A stretch of DNA of 64,000 nucleotides from an uncultured Blastocatellia bacterium (GTDB lineage: Bacteria > Acidobacteriota > Blastocatellia > Pyrinomonadales > Pyrinomonadaceae): positions 6,166-70,165 of the forward strand of contig CAMLLD010000022.1 in the NCBI GenBank assembly GCA_946480785.1, in the 5' to 3' direction. Under the pieces are notes generated by a model. That model had not been told where the DNA came from and did no database searches. It was given only the letters and a program-made list of their open reading frames with translations. The position numbers and the translations under genes are program-made. Of this stretch, positions 48,666 through 56,325 are shown in pieces; within the stretch, counting starts at the first letter, position 1; each line of letters opens with the position of its first letter.

Positions 48666-49337
48666 CTACTGCTTCCGTACCGCTACCCACTTACCCGACA
48701 ACTGTCCAGCGTAATCAAACTCGCCCGCCAGTTTACCGTCGACGACGGTGGCGCTCATCGAGATCGTGCCGTTCTGTCCTTCGAGTTGAAACACGAGCTT
48801 GCCGTCTTTCCACGAGCCGTCTTTGATGGTGCTTTCGCCGAGTTGCGAACTGCTGCCGCCCGTGACTTTCTCGCCGTCGACCTTCAGCGTCAACGCAAAC
48901 GGAAACGGTTGACCGTTCGCGTCAGCCACGGCGTCCCACTCACCGCTGAGATTAACGGGCGCAGCGGCAGTCGCAGGAGTTGCAGCCGCAGCAACTCGTT
49001 TCAATTCGATCGGTGACTTTTCCGCTCCCGCGATCCAGTTGCCCGTAATCGTGGCGCCGTCAGTCTTGCCGTCTATTTTGGCGTCTTTGCCAAAGTTAAG
49101 TTGAAGAGTCCCCTCAGCATTAACTGCGGCTCCCGTGAGCTCGTAAGCCTTTTCGCCGTTCTTCAGCCGGCCCTCGATCTTGCCGTTGTTCTTTCGGATC
49201 TCGAGAGCAACAGGTTGGCCCTTCATCGTTCCCTCGTAGTTGCCGGCAATGTCGGTGGACTGAGCGGCAGGCGTCGCTTGGGCAAAACCAACGGTTGCTC
49301 CGAGCAACAACGTGAGTAGCAGTGTAATCAGTTTCAC
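48666..49337 (-). CDS. Secreted hypothetical protein inside the rplT-pheS interval
   Basis: 223 residues with a signal peptide ([20 protein letters not shown]). Two related halves of about 85 residues each are seen ([20 protein letters not shown] with [20 protein letters not shown], and [20 protein letters not shown] with [20 protein letters not shown]), both beta-rich. They resemble lipocalin-like or DUF-type secreted domains common in Acidobacteria. Its place inside a translation operon is unusual. I know of no function. Confidence 0.75.
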   Translation of the reverse strand: MKLITLLLTLLLGATVGFAQATPAAQSTDIAGNYEGTMKGQPVALEIRKNNGKIEGRLKNGEKAYELTGAAVNAEGTLQLNFGKDAKIDGKTDGATITGNWIAGAEKSPIELKRVAAAATPATAAAPVNLSGEWDAVADANGQPFPFALTLKVDGEKVTGGSSSQLGESTIKDGSWKDGKLVFQLEGQNGTISMSATVVDGKLAGEFDYAGQLSGKWVAVRKQ

Positions 49338-49367
49338 TGTCTGGTCCTTTCAAAAGCGCGTTGAAAA

Positions 49368-49748
49368 CTAAGCCGCTTTGTTGCGCTGCTCGTTTTCGAG
49401 CGCGCCTTTCGCTTGCGCGACGACTTCGGCAAACGATTCCGGCTCATGCACCGCGAGATCCGCGAGCACTTTCCGATCGAGCTCGATGCTCGCCAGTTTC
49501 AAACCATGCATCAGTTGCGAGTAGTTCAAACCATTCAGACGCGCCGCCGCGCCGATGCGCACGATCCACAGACTACGGAAATCACGCTTCTTCAACTTCC
49601 GTCCGGTGTAAGCGAAATTCAACCCGCGCTCGACCGACTCTTTCGCCGAGCGATACAACTTCGACTTCGTGCCGCGATAGCCTTTCGCTAACTTAAGAAT
49701 CTTCTTGCGCCGTTCGAGACGCTTGTTACCACGTTTTGCCCTGGGCAT
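49368..49748 (-). CDS. rplT: 50S ribosomal protein L20
   Basis: 126 residues. [20 protein letters not shown] and [20 protein letters not shown] are the basic N-terminal extension, and [20 protein letters not shown] with [16 protein letters not shown] the globular part. It binds 23S rRNA early in assembly and in many bacteria represses its own operon through an mRNA structure. Here the rpmI-rplT gap holds a repeated palindrome (49769-49850) instead of an obvious L20 site. GAAAGGGG precedes the ATG. Confidence 0.96.
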   Translation of the reverse strand: MPRAKRGNKRLERRKKILKLAKGYRGTKSKLYRSAKESVERGLNFAYTGRKLKKRDFRSLWIVRIGAAARLNGLNYSQLMHGLKLASIELDRKVLADLAVHEPESFAEVVAQAKGALENEQRNKAA

Positions 49749-49768
49749 GACTTATCCCCTTTCTTCTT

Positions 49769-49850
49769 TTGGAGTGCGGCGACCTGGCGCCGCTTTGGTC
49801 CCGCTCATGCGCAATCGAGGTGAAAGCGGCGTCAAGCCGCCGCACTCCAA
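49769..49850. repeat. 82-bp palindromic repeat between rpmI and rplT
   Basis: TTGGAGTGCGGCG (49769-49781) is the exact complement of CGCCGCACTCCAA (49838-49850). Inside, CGCCGCTTT (49788-49796) pairs with AAAGCGGCG (49823-49831). The transcript would form a two-stem hairpin that ends about 20 nt before the rplT start. Its translation gives the spurious MECGDLAPLW-type peptide that I recall from many automatic annotations, which suggests a widespread repeat family. Confidence 0.85.
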
Positions 49851-49879
49851 AGAGGCGCACTGAGGACAACATAGTTCGG

Positions 49880-50083
49880 TTAATCGCGGCCGTACGGCAG
49901 CATATTCATCACGCGTTCGTGGTCCGCCGGCGCAACCAACACGTCGATGTCCAGGTGGCGCTTCCGCTTATTCGTCTTCTTCGTCAATATGTGGCGGGCG
50001 TGCGAGTGGCCTCGTTTGACCTTTCCGCTCGCCGTCAGCCGAAAGCGCTTGGCGGCGCCTTTGTGTGTTTTTAGTTTTGGCAT
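49880..50083 (-). CDS. rpmI: 50S ribosomal protein L35
   Basis: 67 residues: [40 protein letters not shown] and a C-terminal [15 protein letters not shown] normal-length L35 in its conserved place between infC and rplT, with AGGAATGG before the ATG. It is part of the large ribosomal subunit. Confidence 0.96.
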   Translation of the reverse strand: MPKLKTHKGAAKRFRLTASGKVKRGHSHARHILTKKTNKRKRHLDIDVLVAPADHERVMNMLPYGRD

Positions 50084-50095
50084 AGTTCCATTCCT

Positions 50096-50704
50096 TTATG
50101 CGTTGTTCTGCGGCGACGCGGGATGCGATTCCTTCCCGCCGCCGCTCTTGTGTCTCTTCGGTCCGAGGATGATGAACATCTGGTTCCCTTCCATCTTCGG
50201 CCTTGCCTCGACCTCACCGACGTCCGCCAGATCGTGTTCGAGCCGCTCACGAATGCGCGCGCCCAACTCACGGTGCGTCATCTCGCGTCCGCGAAACCAG
50301 ATCGTGGCCTTTACTTTGTCGCCCTCCTGCAACCACTCGCGCGCATGTTTCATGCGGTAGTCGTAATCGTGGTCGTCAGTGCCGGGGCGAAACTTAACTT
50401 CCTTAACGGTGATCGTGACCTGCTTCTTCTTGGCCTCGTTTGCCTTCTTCTTCGCTTCGTACTGGTATTTTCCGAAGTCGATGATCCGGCAAACGGGCGG
50501 ATCGGCGTTGGGAGCAACTTCGACCAGGTCCAGCCCTTTTTCGCGGGCTGCACGAACGGCATCGCGCACGTCCATGACGCCCAACTGCTCTCCTTCCTCG
50601 CCAATCACGCGCACTTCAGGTACGCGAATTCTTTCATTAATTCGGACCGGCGGCAGGCGCCGGTTATCAGGACGCTGTCCGCGACCACGAAAGCCTGTAG
50701 CTAT
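50096..50704 (-). CDS. infC: Translation initiation factor IF-3, AUA start codon
   Basis: 202 residues if read from the ATA at 50704. The conserved IF-3 N-domain [20 protein letters not shown] lies upstream of the first GTG (50614), so initiation must be earlier. The only start with a good ribosome binding site is ATA, preceded by AGGAGGTG at 6-nt spacing and overlapping the thrS stop as ATAG. Rare AUU, AUC or AUA starts are a known feature of infC: IF-3 itself discriminates against them, which gives autoregulation. The C-domain ([20 protein letters not shown]) is normal. It binds the 30S subunit and checks start codons. Confidence 0.93.
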   Translation of the reverse strand: MATGFRGRGQRPDNRRLPPVRINERIRVPEVRVIGEEGEQLGVMDVRDAVRAAREKGLDLVEVAPNADPPVCRIIDFGKYQYEAKKKANEAKKKQVTITVKEVKFRPGTDDHDYDYRMKHAREWLQEGDKVKATIWFRGREMTHRELGARIRERLEHDLADVGEVEARPKMEGNQMFIILGPKRHKSGGGKESHPASPQNNA

Positions 50705-52701
50705 TGCTGCACCTCCTGGGTTTGATTGTTATTAGTCAACGCGCGCGTCTCAACAAACTTGCGCGCCATTTCCCTGAACTCTGCGAGCGACATTACACCG
50801 ATGTCGCCTTGCGCTCGCTCACGCACCGCTACGTTTCCCTGCTCCATCTCGCGATCGCCGAGCACGAGCATGAACGGCACCTTTTGCAACTGCGCGTCAC
50901 GAATCTTGGCTCCGATTTTTTCGCTTCGCAAATTAACGTCAACTCTGAAGCCGGCGTCGCGTAGTTCGCGCGTCACGTCCTCGGCGTAGCCGTTGATTCG
51001 ATCCGTGATCGGGAGCACCGCGACCTGCACCGGCGCGAGCCACATTGGAAACGCGCCTGCGTAGTGCTCTATTAGCACGCCGAAGAAACGTTCCATCGAA
51101 CCAAACAATGCGCGGTGGATCATTACCGGGCGATGCGGTTTGTTGTCTTCGCCGATGTACTCGAGTTGAAAACGCTCGGGCAAGTTGAAATCGAACTGTA
51201 CCGTCGTCAACTGCCACGTACGGCCGATCGCGTCTTCCACACGAATGTCGATCTTCGGGCCGTAAAAAACTGCTTCGCCTTCGATCCGTTGATAAGGAAT
51301 CTGCTTCGCGTTCAGCGCCTCGACGAGGGCAGATTCAGCCCACGCCCACTGCTCGTCGGAACCGAGATAGTGAGCATCCGGATCGTCGCCGCGCACGGAC
51401 AGTTCAACCTTGATGTCCTTGAAGCCGAAGACTTCATACATGTTGAAGGCGAAGTCGATGCAAGCAAGAATCTCCGCGTGCACGTTTTCCGGCGTGCAGA
51501 AGATGTGCGCGTCGTCCTGCGTGAAGCCGCGCACGCGCGTCAGACCGTGCAACGTGCCGGAAAGCTCCGCGCGATAGACCGTGCCCAGCTCCGCGTAACG
51601 CAGCGGCAGGTCGCGATACGAACGCTGCGCCGACTTGTAAATGCCGATGTGAAACGGGCAGTTCATCGGCTTGATGCGAAACTCCTGCCCTTCAAACTCC
51701 ATCGGCGAGAACATCGAATCGGCGTAGTTGCCTTCGTGACCACTCGTGAACCAGAGGTCGCGTTTCGCGATGTGTGGCGTGAACACGAGACCGTAACCAC
51801 GTCGCAGGAGCTGCTCGCGCAGGTAGTCTTCCATCTCCTTGCGAATGGCGCCGCCCTTCGGGTGCCAGAAGATCAGTCCCTGGCCGTACTCTTCCTGAAT
51901 CGAGAACAGATCGAGCTCGCGTCCCAATCGTCTGTGGTCGCGCTTCTCTGCTTCTTCACGTTGCTTCAACCACGCGTCGAGCTCTTCCTGCGTAAAGAAA
52001 GCCGTGCCGTAGATGCGCTGCATCTGCGGTTGCGACGCGTCGCCTTTCCAGTAAGCGCCGGCAAGCGAAAGCAGTTTGAACGCGCGCAGCTTGTTCGTGC
52101 TCGGCACGTGTGGGCCGAGACAGAAGTCGATGAACGGCGAGCCTTCGATGTAGTAGACACTCACCACGTCGCCGGCCTTCTCGTCGATCAGTTCACACTT
52201 CAACGGCTCGTCGCGCTCGTTGAAGATGCGCAACGCTTCCGGCTTGGCGATCTCGTCGCGACGATAGACCAGGTTCTTGCTCGCGATCTGCTTCATCCGT
52301 TTCTCGATGACGGGCAGATCCGCTTCCGTCAAAGGCCGCGGCGTGATCACGTCGTAGAAGAAACCGTAACGCGGATCGTCGAGCAGGGCTGGACCGATGC
52401 CGAGTTTGGCGCCCGGAAAGAGATCGAGTACGGCGGCGGCGAGCAGGTGCGCGGTCGAGTGACGCAGCACTTCGAGACCGTCGCGCGTCTCGGGCACGAT
52501 CGGTTCGATTTGCACGGCTCCGTTATCGCTCGGGAGGGTATCGAGTGGGGCGGTGAGATCGACCTCACGGCCCTTCACTTTGGCGGCCAGTGCTTGTTTA
52601 GCCAGGTCGCGATCGAGCTTTTTGAGAGCTTCCGCCACCGTGGCCGAATCCGGCACGGAGACGGGTGCGCCGTCTTTGAGTTGTACGTTGATCTCGCTCA
52701 T
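50701..52701 (-). CDS. thrS: Threonine-tRNA ligase
   Basis: 666 residues from the ATG at 52701 (GGTGG 7 bp upstream); a TTG two codons earlier is possible. The N-terminus is a TGS domain ([20 protein letters not shown]). The editing domain has [20 protein letters not shown]. The class II core has [40 protein letters not shown] and [20 protein letters not shown]. The anticodon-binding domain follows. It charges tRNA-Thr and edits Ser-tRNA-Thr. It is preceded by a structured leader (52798-52940), and the stop overlaps the infC start. Confidence 0.96.
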   Translation of the reverse strand: MSEINVQLKDGAPVSVPDSATVAEALKKLDRDLAKQALAAKVKGREVDLTAPLDTLPSDNGAVQIEPIVPETRDGLEVLRHSTAHLLAAAVLDLFPGAKLGIGPALLDDPRYGFFYDVITPRPLTEADLPVIEKRMKQIASKNLVYRRDEIAKPEALRIFNERDEPLKCELIDEKAGDVVSVYYIEGSPFIDFCLGPHVPSTNKLRAFKLLSLAGAYWKGDASQPQMQRIYGTAFFTQEELDAWLKQREEAEKRDHRRLGRELDLFSIQEEYGQGLIFWHPKGGAIRKEMEDYLREQLLRRGYGLVFTPHIAKRDLWFTSGHEGNYADSMFSPMEFEGQEFRIKPMNCPFHIGIYKSAQRSYRDLPLRYAELGTVYRAELSGTLHGLTRVRGFTQDDAHIFCTPENVHAEILACIDFAFNMYEVFGFKDIKVELSVRGDDPDAHYLGSDEQWAWAESALVEALNAKQIPYQRIEGEAVFYGPKIDIRVEDAIGRTWQLTTVQFDFNLPERFQLEYIGEDNKPHRPVMIHRALFGSMERFFGVLIEHYAGAFPMWLAPVQVAVLPITDRINGYAEDVTRELRDAGFRVDVNLRSEKIGAKIRDAQLQKVPFMLVLGDREMEQGNVAVRERAQGDIGVMSLAEFREMARKFVETRALTNNNQTQEVQQ

Positions 52702-52716
52702 TTCCAAACCACCTTT

Positions 52717-52730
52717 CGTCCGGCGGGACG
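52717..52730 (-). promoter_or_regulatory. Hairpin next to the thrS ribosome binding site
   Basis: CGTCC-CGCC-GGACG on the minus strand forms a 5-bp stem with a 4-nt loop, ending 4 nt before the AAAGGTGG region of thrS. It could modulate access to the ribosome binding site together with the larger leader fold. Function is inferred from position only. Confidence 0.35.
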
Positions 52731-52797
52731 ACTACGAAGACCCGTGACCCGAGGCCGAAGGCGATTCCTTACGATTGACGATTCACTAATTTGCTTA

Positions 52798-52940
52798 CTT
52801 CGTTGATCGGATTCGATAGGAGCGCCTTCGCCGCGCCACCCGCAAGGCGGGCAGCTATTAAAAGATAAAGAATCGAGTAGTTGTTCGATTCATGCGAAGG
52901 TCTTCAGGAGCGTCCTATCAAAAGTAAGAAACTAACGAAG
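52798..52940 (-). ncRNA. Structured 5' leader of thrS (nested stems, two inner hairpins)
   Basis: On the minus strand three 7-bp helices nest in order: CTTCGTT (52940-52934) with AACGAAG (52804-52798), GATAGGA with TCCTATC (52919-52913 and 52821-52815), and CCTTCGC with GCGAAGG (52900-52894 and 52831-52825). The enclosed loop has two hairpins, GAATCGA/TCGATTC (52891-52870) and GCCCGC/GCGGGT (within 52855-52835). The whole lies about 100 nt before thrS in the 297-bp gap. It does not follow the T-box layout, and no family is recognised. It may be a regulatory leader of the synthetase operon. Confidence 0.6.
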
Positions 52941-53005
52941 GCGGATTCTAGCAAACGCCCTGTAAAAAGGGCAAGTTCATCGACAGATTATGGGGGATCG
53001 ACGGA

Positions 53006-54820
53006 CTAATAATTGACGCGCACCGCCACCCAGTCAAGCGAGAAGTCGCGCGAGGTGCTGCTCGAAACATCGATGACGCGGACGCGGAAGTTCGCATTGC
53101 TCAGCGACGCCAGTGTCCACGAGAAGCCCCAGTTGTCGAGTGGTCCGCCGAGAATGTACGTGGCGTTGCTCGTCGTCAACGTCGCCGTCGACTTGGTCGC
53201 CGTCCACGATACGCCGCCGTCCCATGACAACTGCACGCACATCTTTGGCGCGCCGCTGGTGCTATCGGCTTTGGCGTCCAGCCGCACTTCGACCCCTTTG
53301 ATCGTCGCTGTGCCCGGAATGTCGAAGCCGAAGTTGTAGAAGCGGTGTTTGTCCTTTTGCGCGTGAGTGCATGAGGTGTTGGTGCCTGAGCCGCTGTTGT
53401 TATCGACGGCAAACAGACCTTCATTTGTTAACGCAAGGGCAGCATTGACTTCGAAACCGTTGTTGTCACCGGCAGAAGTTATTTCAGCCGAGTTAGCGGT
53501 CGGGCCCTTCATGCCTGTATTAGTGGGAGGCGCGCCGCTACAGTACTGGCCTTCCTTACCGATCACCCTGTAGGGACAGTCGGCATTGCTGAGCAAGTAG
53601 AGAATCGCGTCGCGATTGCGCACGGTCTGGGCCGCGATGATCTCGTCTCCCGGATAAAAACCTCCCTGACCCGAGGTGACCGGATACATCTCGAAGGTGA
53701 AATCCATGATGCCGTAAACGCCGTAGAGCCAATCGTCGATCGTCCCATCGGTGATGTATAAATCGCTGGCCTGTTCCGGCGTGTAACCATTGGTCACCGC
53801 CATCGCCTGGCCCATAGTCGCCATCACGTCGCGATCATCCTGGACCATGTCGGCCGGTACATCGGCAGTGGTATATCCCAGCGGCCAGAGAACGAGTTCC
53901 CCATAAGTGTGGAAGTCTATCCCCACTTTGATTTGCTGTTTGCCGTTAATTACGCGGCTGTTGACAAAATCGCGTACTAAAGCGTCTTCGGGCGTCGAGA
54001 AAGGACTTGCGCCGCGGTAGGTTTCGCTGCTCGCTGTGCCGCTGCTGCCGCCGCAGCAGCCCCACTTGTAACCCCAGTTCCGGTTTAGATCGGTGCCGAC
54101 AGCGGAAGTGCCCGAGTTAGGCTGGCGATTCTTGCGCCAGGATCGATACGTGCCGGTGGCGATGTCATACTCGCCGCCATCCGGGTTTAGATCGAACACC
54201 ATCCAGATCTCACGCGAGTTGACGAGATCGGTGATCTGCTGGTTGATGCCATACTCGTCGGTGAGCATGTGCAATGTGTAGAGCGCCATCTCGACGGTCA
54301 GGTGTTCGCGCGCGTGTTGATGATGGGTGAATAAGACTTCAGGTTCGTCTTCATCCACATTGACGTTGTCGGAAATTTTACCGGCCCAGATCTGACGGCC
54401 TTCGTAGGAAGTGCCGATGCTGAACAACGAGAAGATGTCCGGATGATTGCTTGCCACCTGTTGCAGATCGGCGACCATTTCCGCGTAGTCGTGATAGCCT
54501 TCGTCTCCCGCCGGAAAGGCCAACGTTGTCACGTCCGGTTGAGCGGGCGTTTCCAGGCGCAGGCCGAGAGCCTCGATCGCGATCTTTTCTTTTCGCGTCG
54601 CTTCCACCAGCACGTAGTCTTTGCCGACTTCGATAATCAGCGCGCCCGTTGCGACGATGGCTGACCGCGTTTTTGCGTCGAAGACGTTGTGGATGACGTA
54701 AACGGGTGTTCGCTCGTCAGTCTTTTTTTGCGCGGGAGCGGCTGGCGTCAAGGTCAGTCCCAGCAACGATACCAGCAGAATTCCCATTACTACGCGGTGA
54801 AATGATCTTTGTCGGGTCAT
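53006..54820 (-). CDS. Secreted M14 family zinc carboxypeptidase
   Basis: 604 residues with a signal peptide ([20 protein letters not shown]). The M14 domain has the zinc ligands in [20 protein letters not shown] (HxxE), the substrate segment [29 protein letters not shown], the third zinc His in [18 protein letters not shown] and the catalytic Glu in [16 protein letters not shown]. The last about 170 residues ([20 protein letters not shown] onward) form a beta-sandwich likely to bind surfaces. It resembles carboxypeptidase T. It would trim peptides outside the cell. Confidence 0.92.
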   Translation of the reverse strand: MTRQRSFHRVVMGILLVSLLGLTLTPAAPAQKKTDERTPVYVIHNVFDAKTRSAIVATGALIIEVGKDYVLVEATRKEKIAIEALGLRLETPAQPDVTTLAFPAGDEGYHDYAEMVADLQQVASNHPDIFSLFSIGTSYEGRQIWAGKISDNVNVDEDEPEVLFTHHQHAREHLTVEMALYTLHMLTDEYGINQQITDLVNSREIWMVFDLNPDGGEYDIATGTYRSWRKNRQPNSGTSAVGTDLNRNWGYKWGCCGGSSGTASSETYRGASPFSTPEDALVRDFVNSRVINGKQQIKVGIDFHTYGELVLWPLGYTTADVPADMVQDDRDVMATMGQAMAVTNGYTPEQASDLYITDGTIDDWLYGVYGIMDFTFEMYPVTSGQGGFYPGDEIIAAQTVRNRDAILYLLSNADCPYRVIGKEGQYCSGAPPTNTGMKGPTANSAEITSAGDNNGFEVNAALALTNEGLFAVDNNSGSGTNTSCTHAQKDKHRFYNFGFDIPGTATIKGVEVRLDAKADSTSGAPKMCVQLSWDGGVSWTATKSTATLTTSNATYILGGPLDNWGFSWTLASLSNANFRVRVIDVSSSTSRDFSLDWVAVRVNY

Positions 54821-54859
54821 GTGAGTTTCCTTTGTGCGGGGTTGCGTGCGCGGAACCTG

Positions 54860-54907
54860 GATAGGCCGGAGCGGTCGGGGAAACGATGCTCCAGCTCCGG
54901 CCCTATC
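54860..54907. terminator. Stem-loop between carboxypeptidase and secreted protein genes
   Basis: GATAGGCCGGAGC (54860-54872) pairs with GCTCCGGCCCTATC (54894-54907), one bulged C, with a 21-nt loop. There is no clear U-tract. On the minus strand it follows the stop of the 155-residue gene and precedes the carboxypeptidase start, so it may terminate the former. Confidence 0.5.
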
Positions 54908-54916
54908 CGTTAGCCA

Positions 54917-55384
54917 TTACGGTTTGACGTGCCAGCCCCCACGATCGGGTACGGCGATCGGAATACTGCTTGCGAGCGAGTCGCAGGCGGGTATCTGAGT
55001 GGGAGTGATGCCGATCGGACCAACAAGAAAGCTAACGAGGACAAAATCGCCGTCTTTTCCGTTATCCTGGAAGCCAAAGTTCAAGAATTGACCTTCGGCG
55101 CCGGCGAAATCACCGGAAGCATGCGTGATCTCGCCCACCACGAAGGCGGCGTTATCCTGGACACATATATCAACCGGGTGAGCGACAATTTCAGTTTGCC
55201 CGGCGCCGAAGCGCAGGACGCCGCCATTTCCGCCTTGTTGAGCCGAGACGGTGAGGGTGACCGGAGGGCCGCCGTTGCCCGGACTAAAGACACCAGTACC
55301 AGTCACTGACTGCGCCATGGCGCTACTCGCGCCGATACACATCACGGCGATAAAGAGAGTGAAAACCAAAAATCTGCTCTTCAT
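54917..55384 (-). CDS. Secreted hypothetical protein
   Basis: 155 residues with a signal peptide (FLVFTLFIAVMCIGASSAMA). The mature part (TGTGVFSPGNGGPPVTLTVS, VDICVQDNAAFVVGEITHAS) is beta-rich and Gly/Pro-rich with two Cys. It is similar in feel to small secreted jelly-roll or DUF proteins of Acidobacteria, but no family is named. AAAGGAG lies 5-11 bp before the ATG. The 271-bp upstream gap shows no coding signal, only a stretch (AGGCACGAAGGAC, near 55647) like half of the A-rich palindromes. Confidence 0.7.
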   Translation of the reverse strand: MKSRFLVFTLFIAVMCIGASSAMAQSVTGTGVFSPGNGGPPVTLTVSAQQGGNGGVLRFGAGQTEIVAHPVDICVQDNAAFVVGEITHASGDFAGAEGQFLNFGFQDNGKDGDFVLVSFLVGPIGITPTQIPACDSLASSIPIAVPDRGGWHVKP

Positions 55385-55655
55385 TAGGGGACTCCTTTGT
55401 TTTTCAGCGGGGTTAGTGAATCAAAGCCATGAGGACTGTCACTTCAGGCGTGCCCGGTGAAACTCGGGCTCCTCAAGACTCAGTATTAATTTCGAGAACC
55501 TTGCGGGTTACGATCGTTGGGAGTTTTGACGTCTTCTGAGCTGAGTTTGAGAACGGAAGGATTATCCGGCAGCGTACCTTTCCAGTCATCGGTGCTGCTA
55601 CGCAATTTGCTATGGGTAGTAGCACGTATTTTAAAACCCAGGAAGGCACGAAGGA

Positions 55656-56294
55656 CTAGAAATGTTTTTTGTGAGTCAGCGCGAAGGTTAGCAGCGCATT
55701 GCTGCCGGTCAGCCCGAGTTTCGCGCAGATGTTCGAGCGGTGACGCTCGACGGTGCGTACGCTGATCGAGATCAGCTCGGCGATTTCTTTGTTGCTCTTT
55801 GATTCGCCGACCAGCAGCAGGATGCGGCGCTCTGCCGCAGTCAGTTTGTTAATTGACCATGATTTCGCCCGCTTCTTTCTGCCGGCCAGATAATCTCCGA
55901 GCACTGAACAAAAGAAACTCTGTCCCGCAGCCACCGCCTTGATGCAGTCGACGATCTCGTTTACGGCGCAGTCCTTTATTATGAAGCCCTTCACGCCGGC
56001 AGCCAGCGCCGCTTCGAACAATTCTTCGTCTCGATACATAGTCAGAAAAACTACGCCCACCGGCGATCGCTGTTGTTGAAGCTCGCAGGCAATGGCCAAC
56101 CCGTCGGGAGCGGGCATGTTTACATCGAGGACCGCTACGTCTGGCTGAAGCTCTCCGATTTGCGCGAGCGCGGATGGGCCATCACCGGTGTCGGCCACGA
56201 CTTTCAGCAGCGGGTCGGCGTCGATCACTCCGCGCAAGCCAGAGCGAAAAATGGGATGGTCGTCGGCGATTAGAATGCGAATTTCTTCATGCAT
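55656..56294 (-). CDS. LuxR/NarL-type response regulator
   Basis: 212 residues from the ATG at 56294 (MHEEIRILIADDHPIFRSGL); an upstream in-frame start overlaps the kinase gene. The receiver has the acidic pair ADDH, the phosphorylated Asp in DVAVLDVNMPAPDGLAIACE and the conserved Lys in GVKGFIIKDCAVNEIVDCI. The C-terminal LuxR helix-turn-helix reads LTAAERRILLLVGESKSNKE then IAELISISVRTVERHRSNIC. It lies 31 bp after the HisKA_3 kinase, its evident partner. Confidence 0.92.
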   Translation of the reverse strand: MHEEIRILIADDHPIFRSGLRGVIDADPLLKVVADTGDGPSALAQIGELQPDVAVLDVNMPAPDGLAIACELQQQRSPVGVVFLTMYRDEELFEAALAAGVKGFIIKDCAVNEIVDCIKAVAAGQSFFCSVLGDYLAGRKKRAKSWSINKLTAAERRILLLVGESKSNKEIAELISISVRTVERHRSNICAKLGLTGSNALLTFALTHKKHF

Positions 56295-56325
56295 CGTAGA
56301 ACACCAGAAATTTCCTAAATTGAAA

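Noticed and set aside
49769..50074. Plus-strand frame beginning MECGDLAPLW
   Set aside because: Its start lies in the palindromic repeat and the rest is antisense to rpmI; best explained as repeat DNA.
51115..52806. 563-codon plus-strand frame opposite thrS
   Set aside because: Shadow of thrS, produced by GC-rich codon bias; no motif seen.
52798..52940. T-box riboswitch upstream of thrS
   Set aside because: GGGTGG is present in one hairpin, but the nested outer stems, the missing stem I features and the imperfect T-box sequence do not fit; kept as an unclassified leader.
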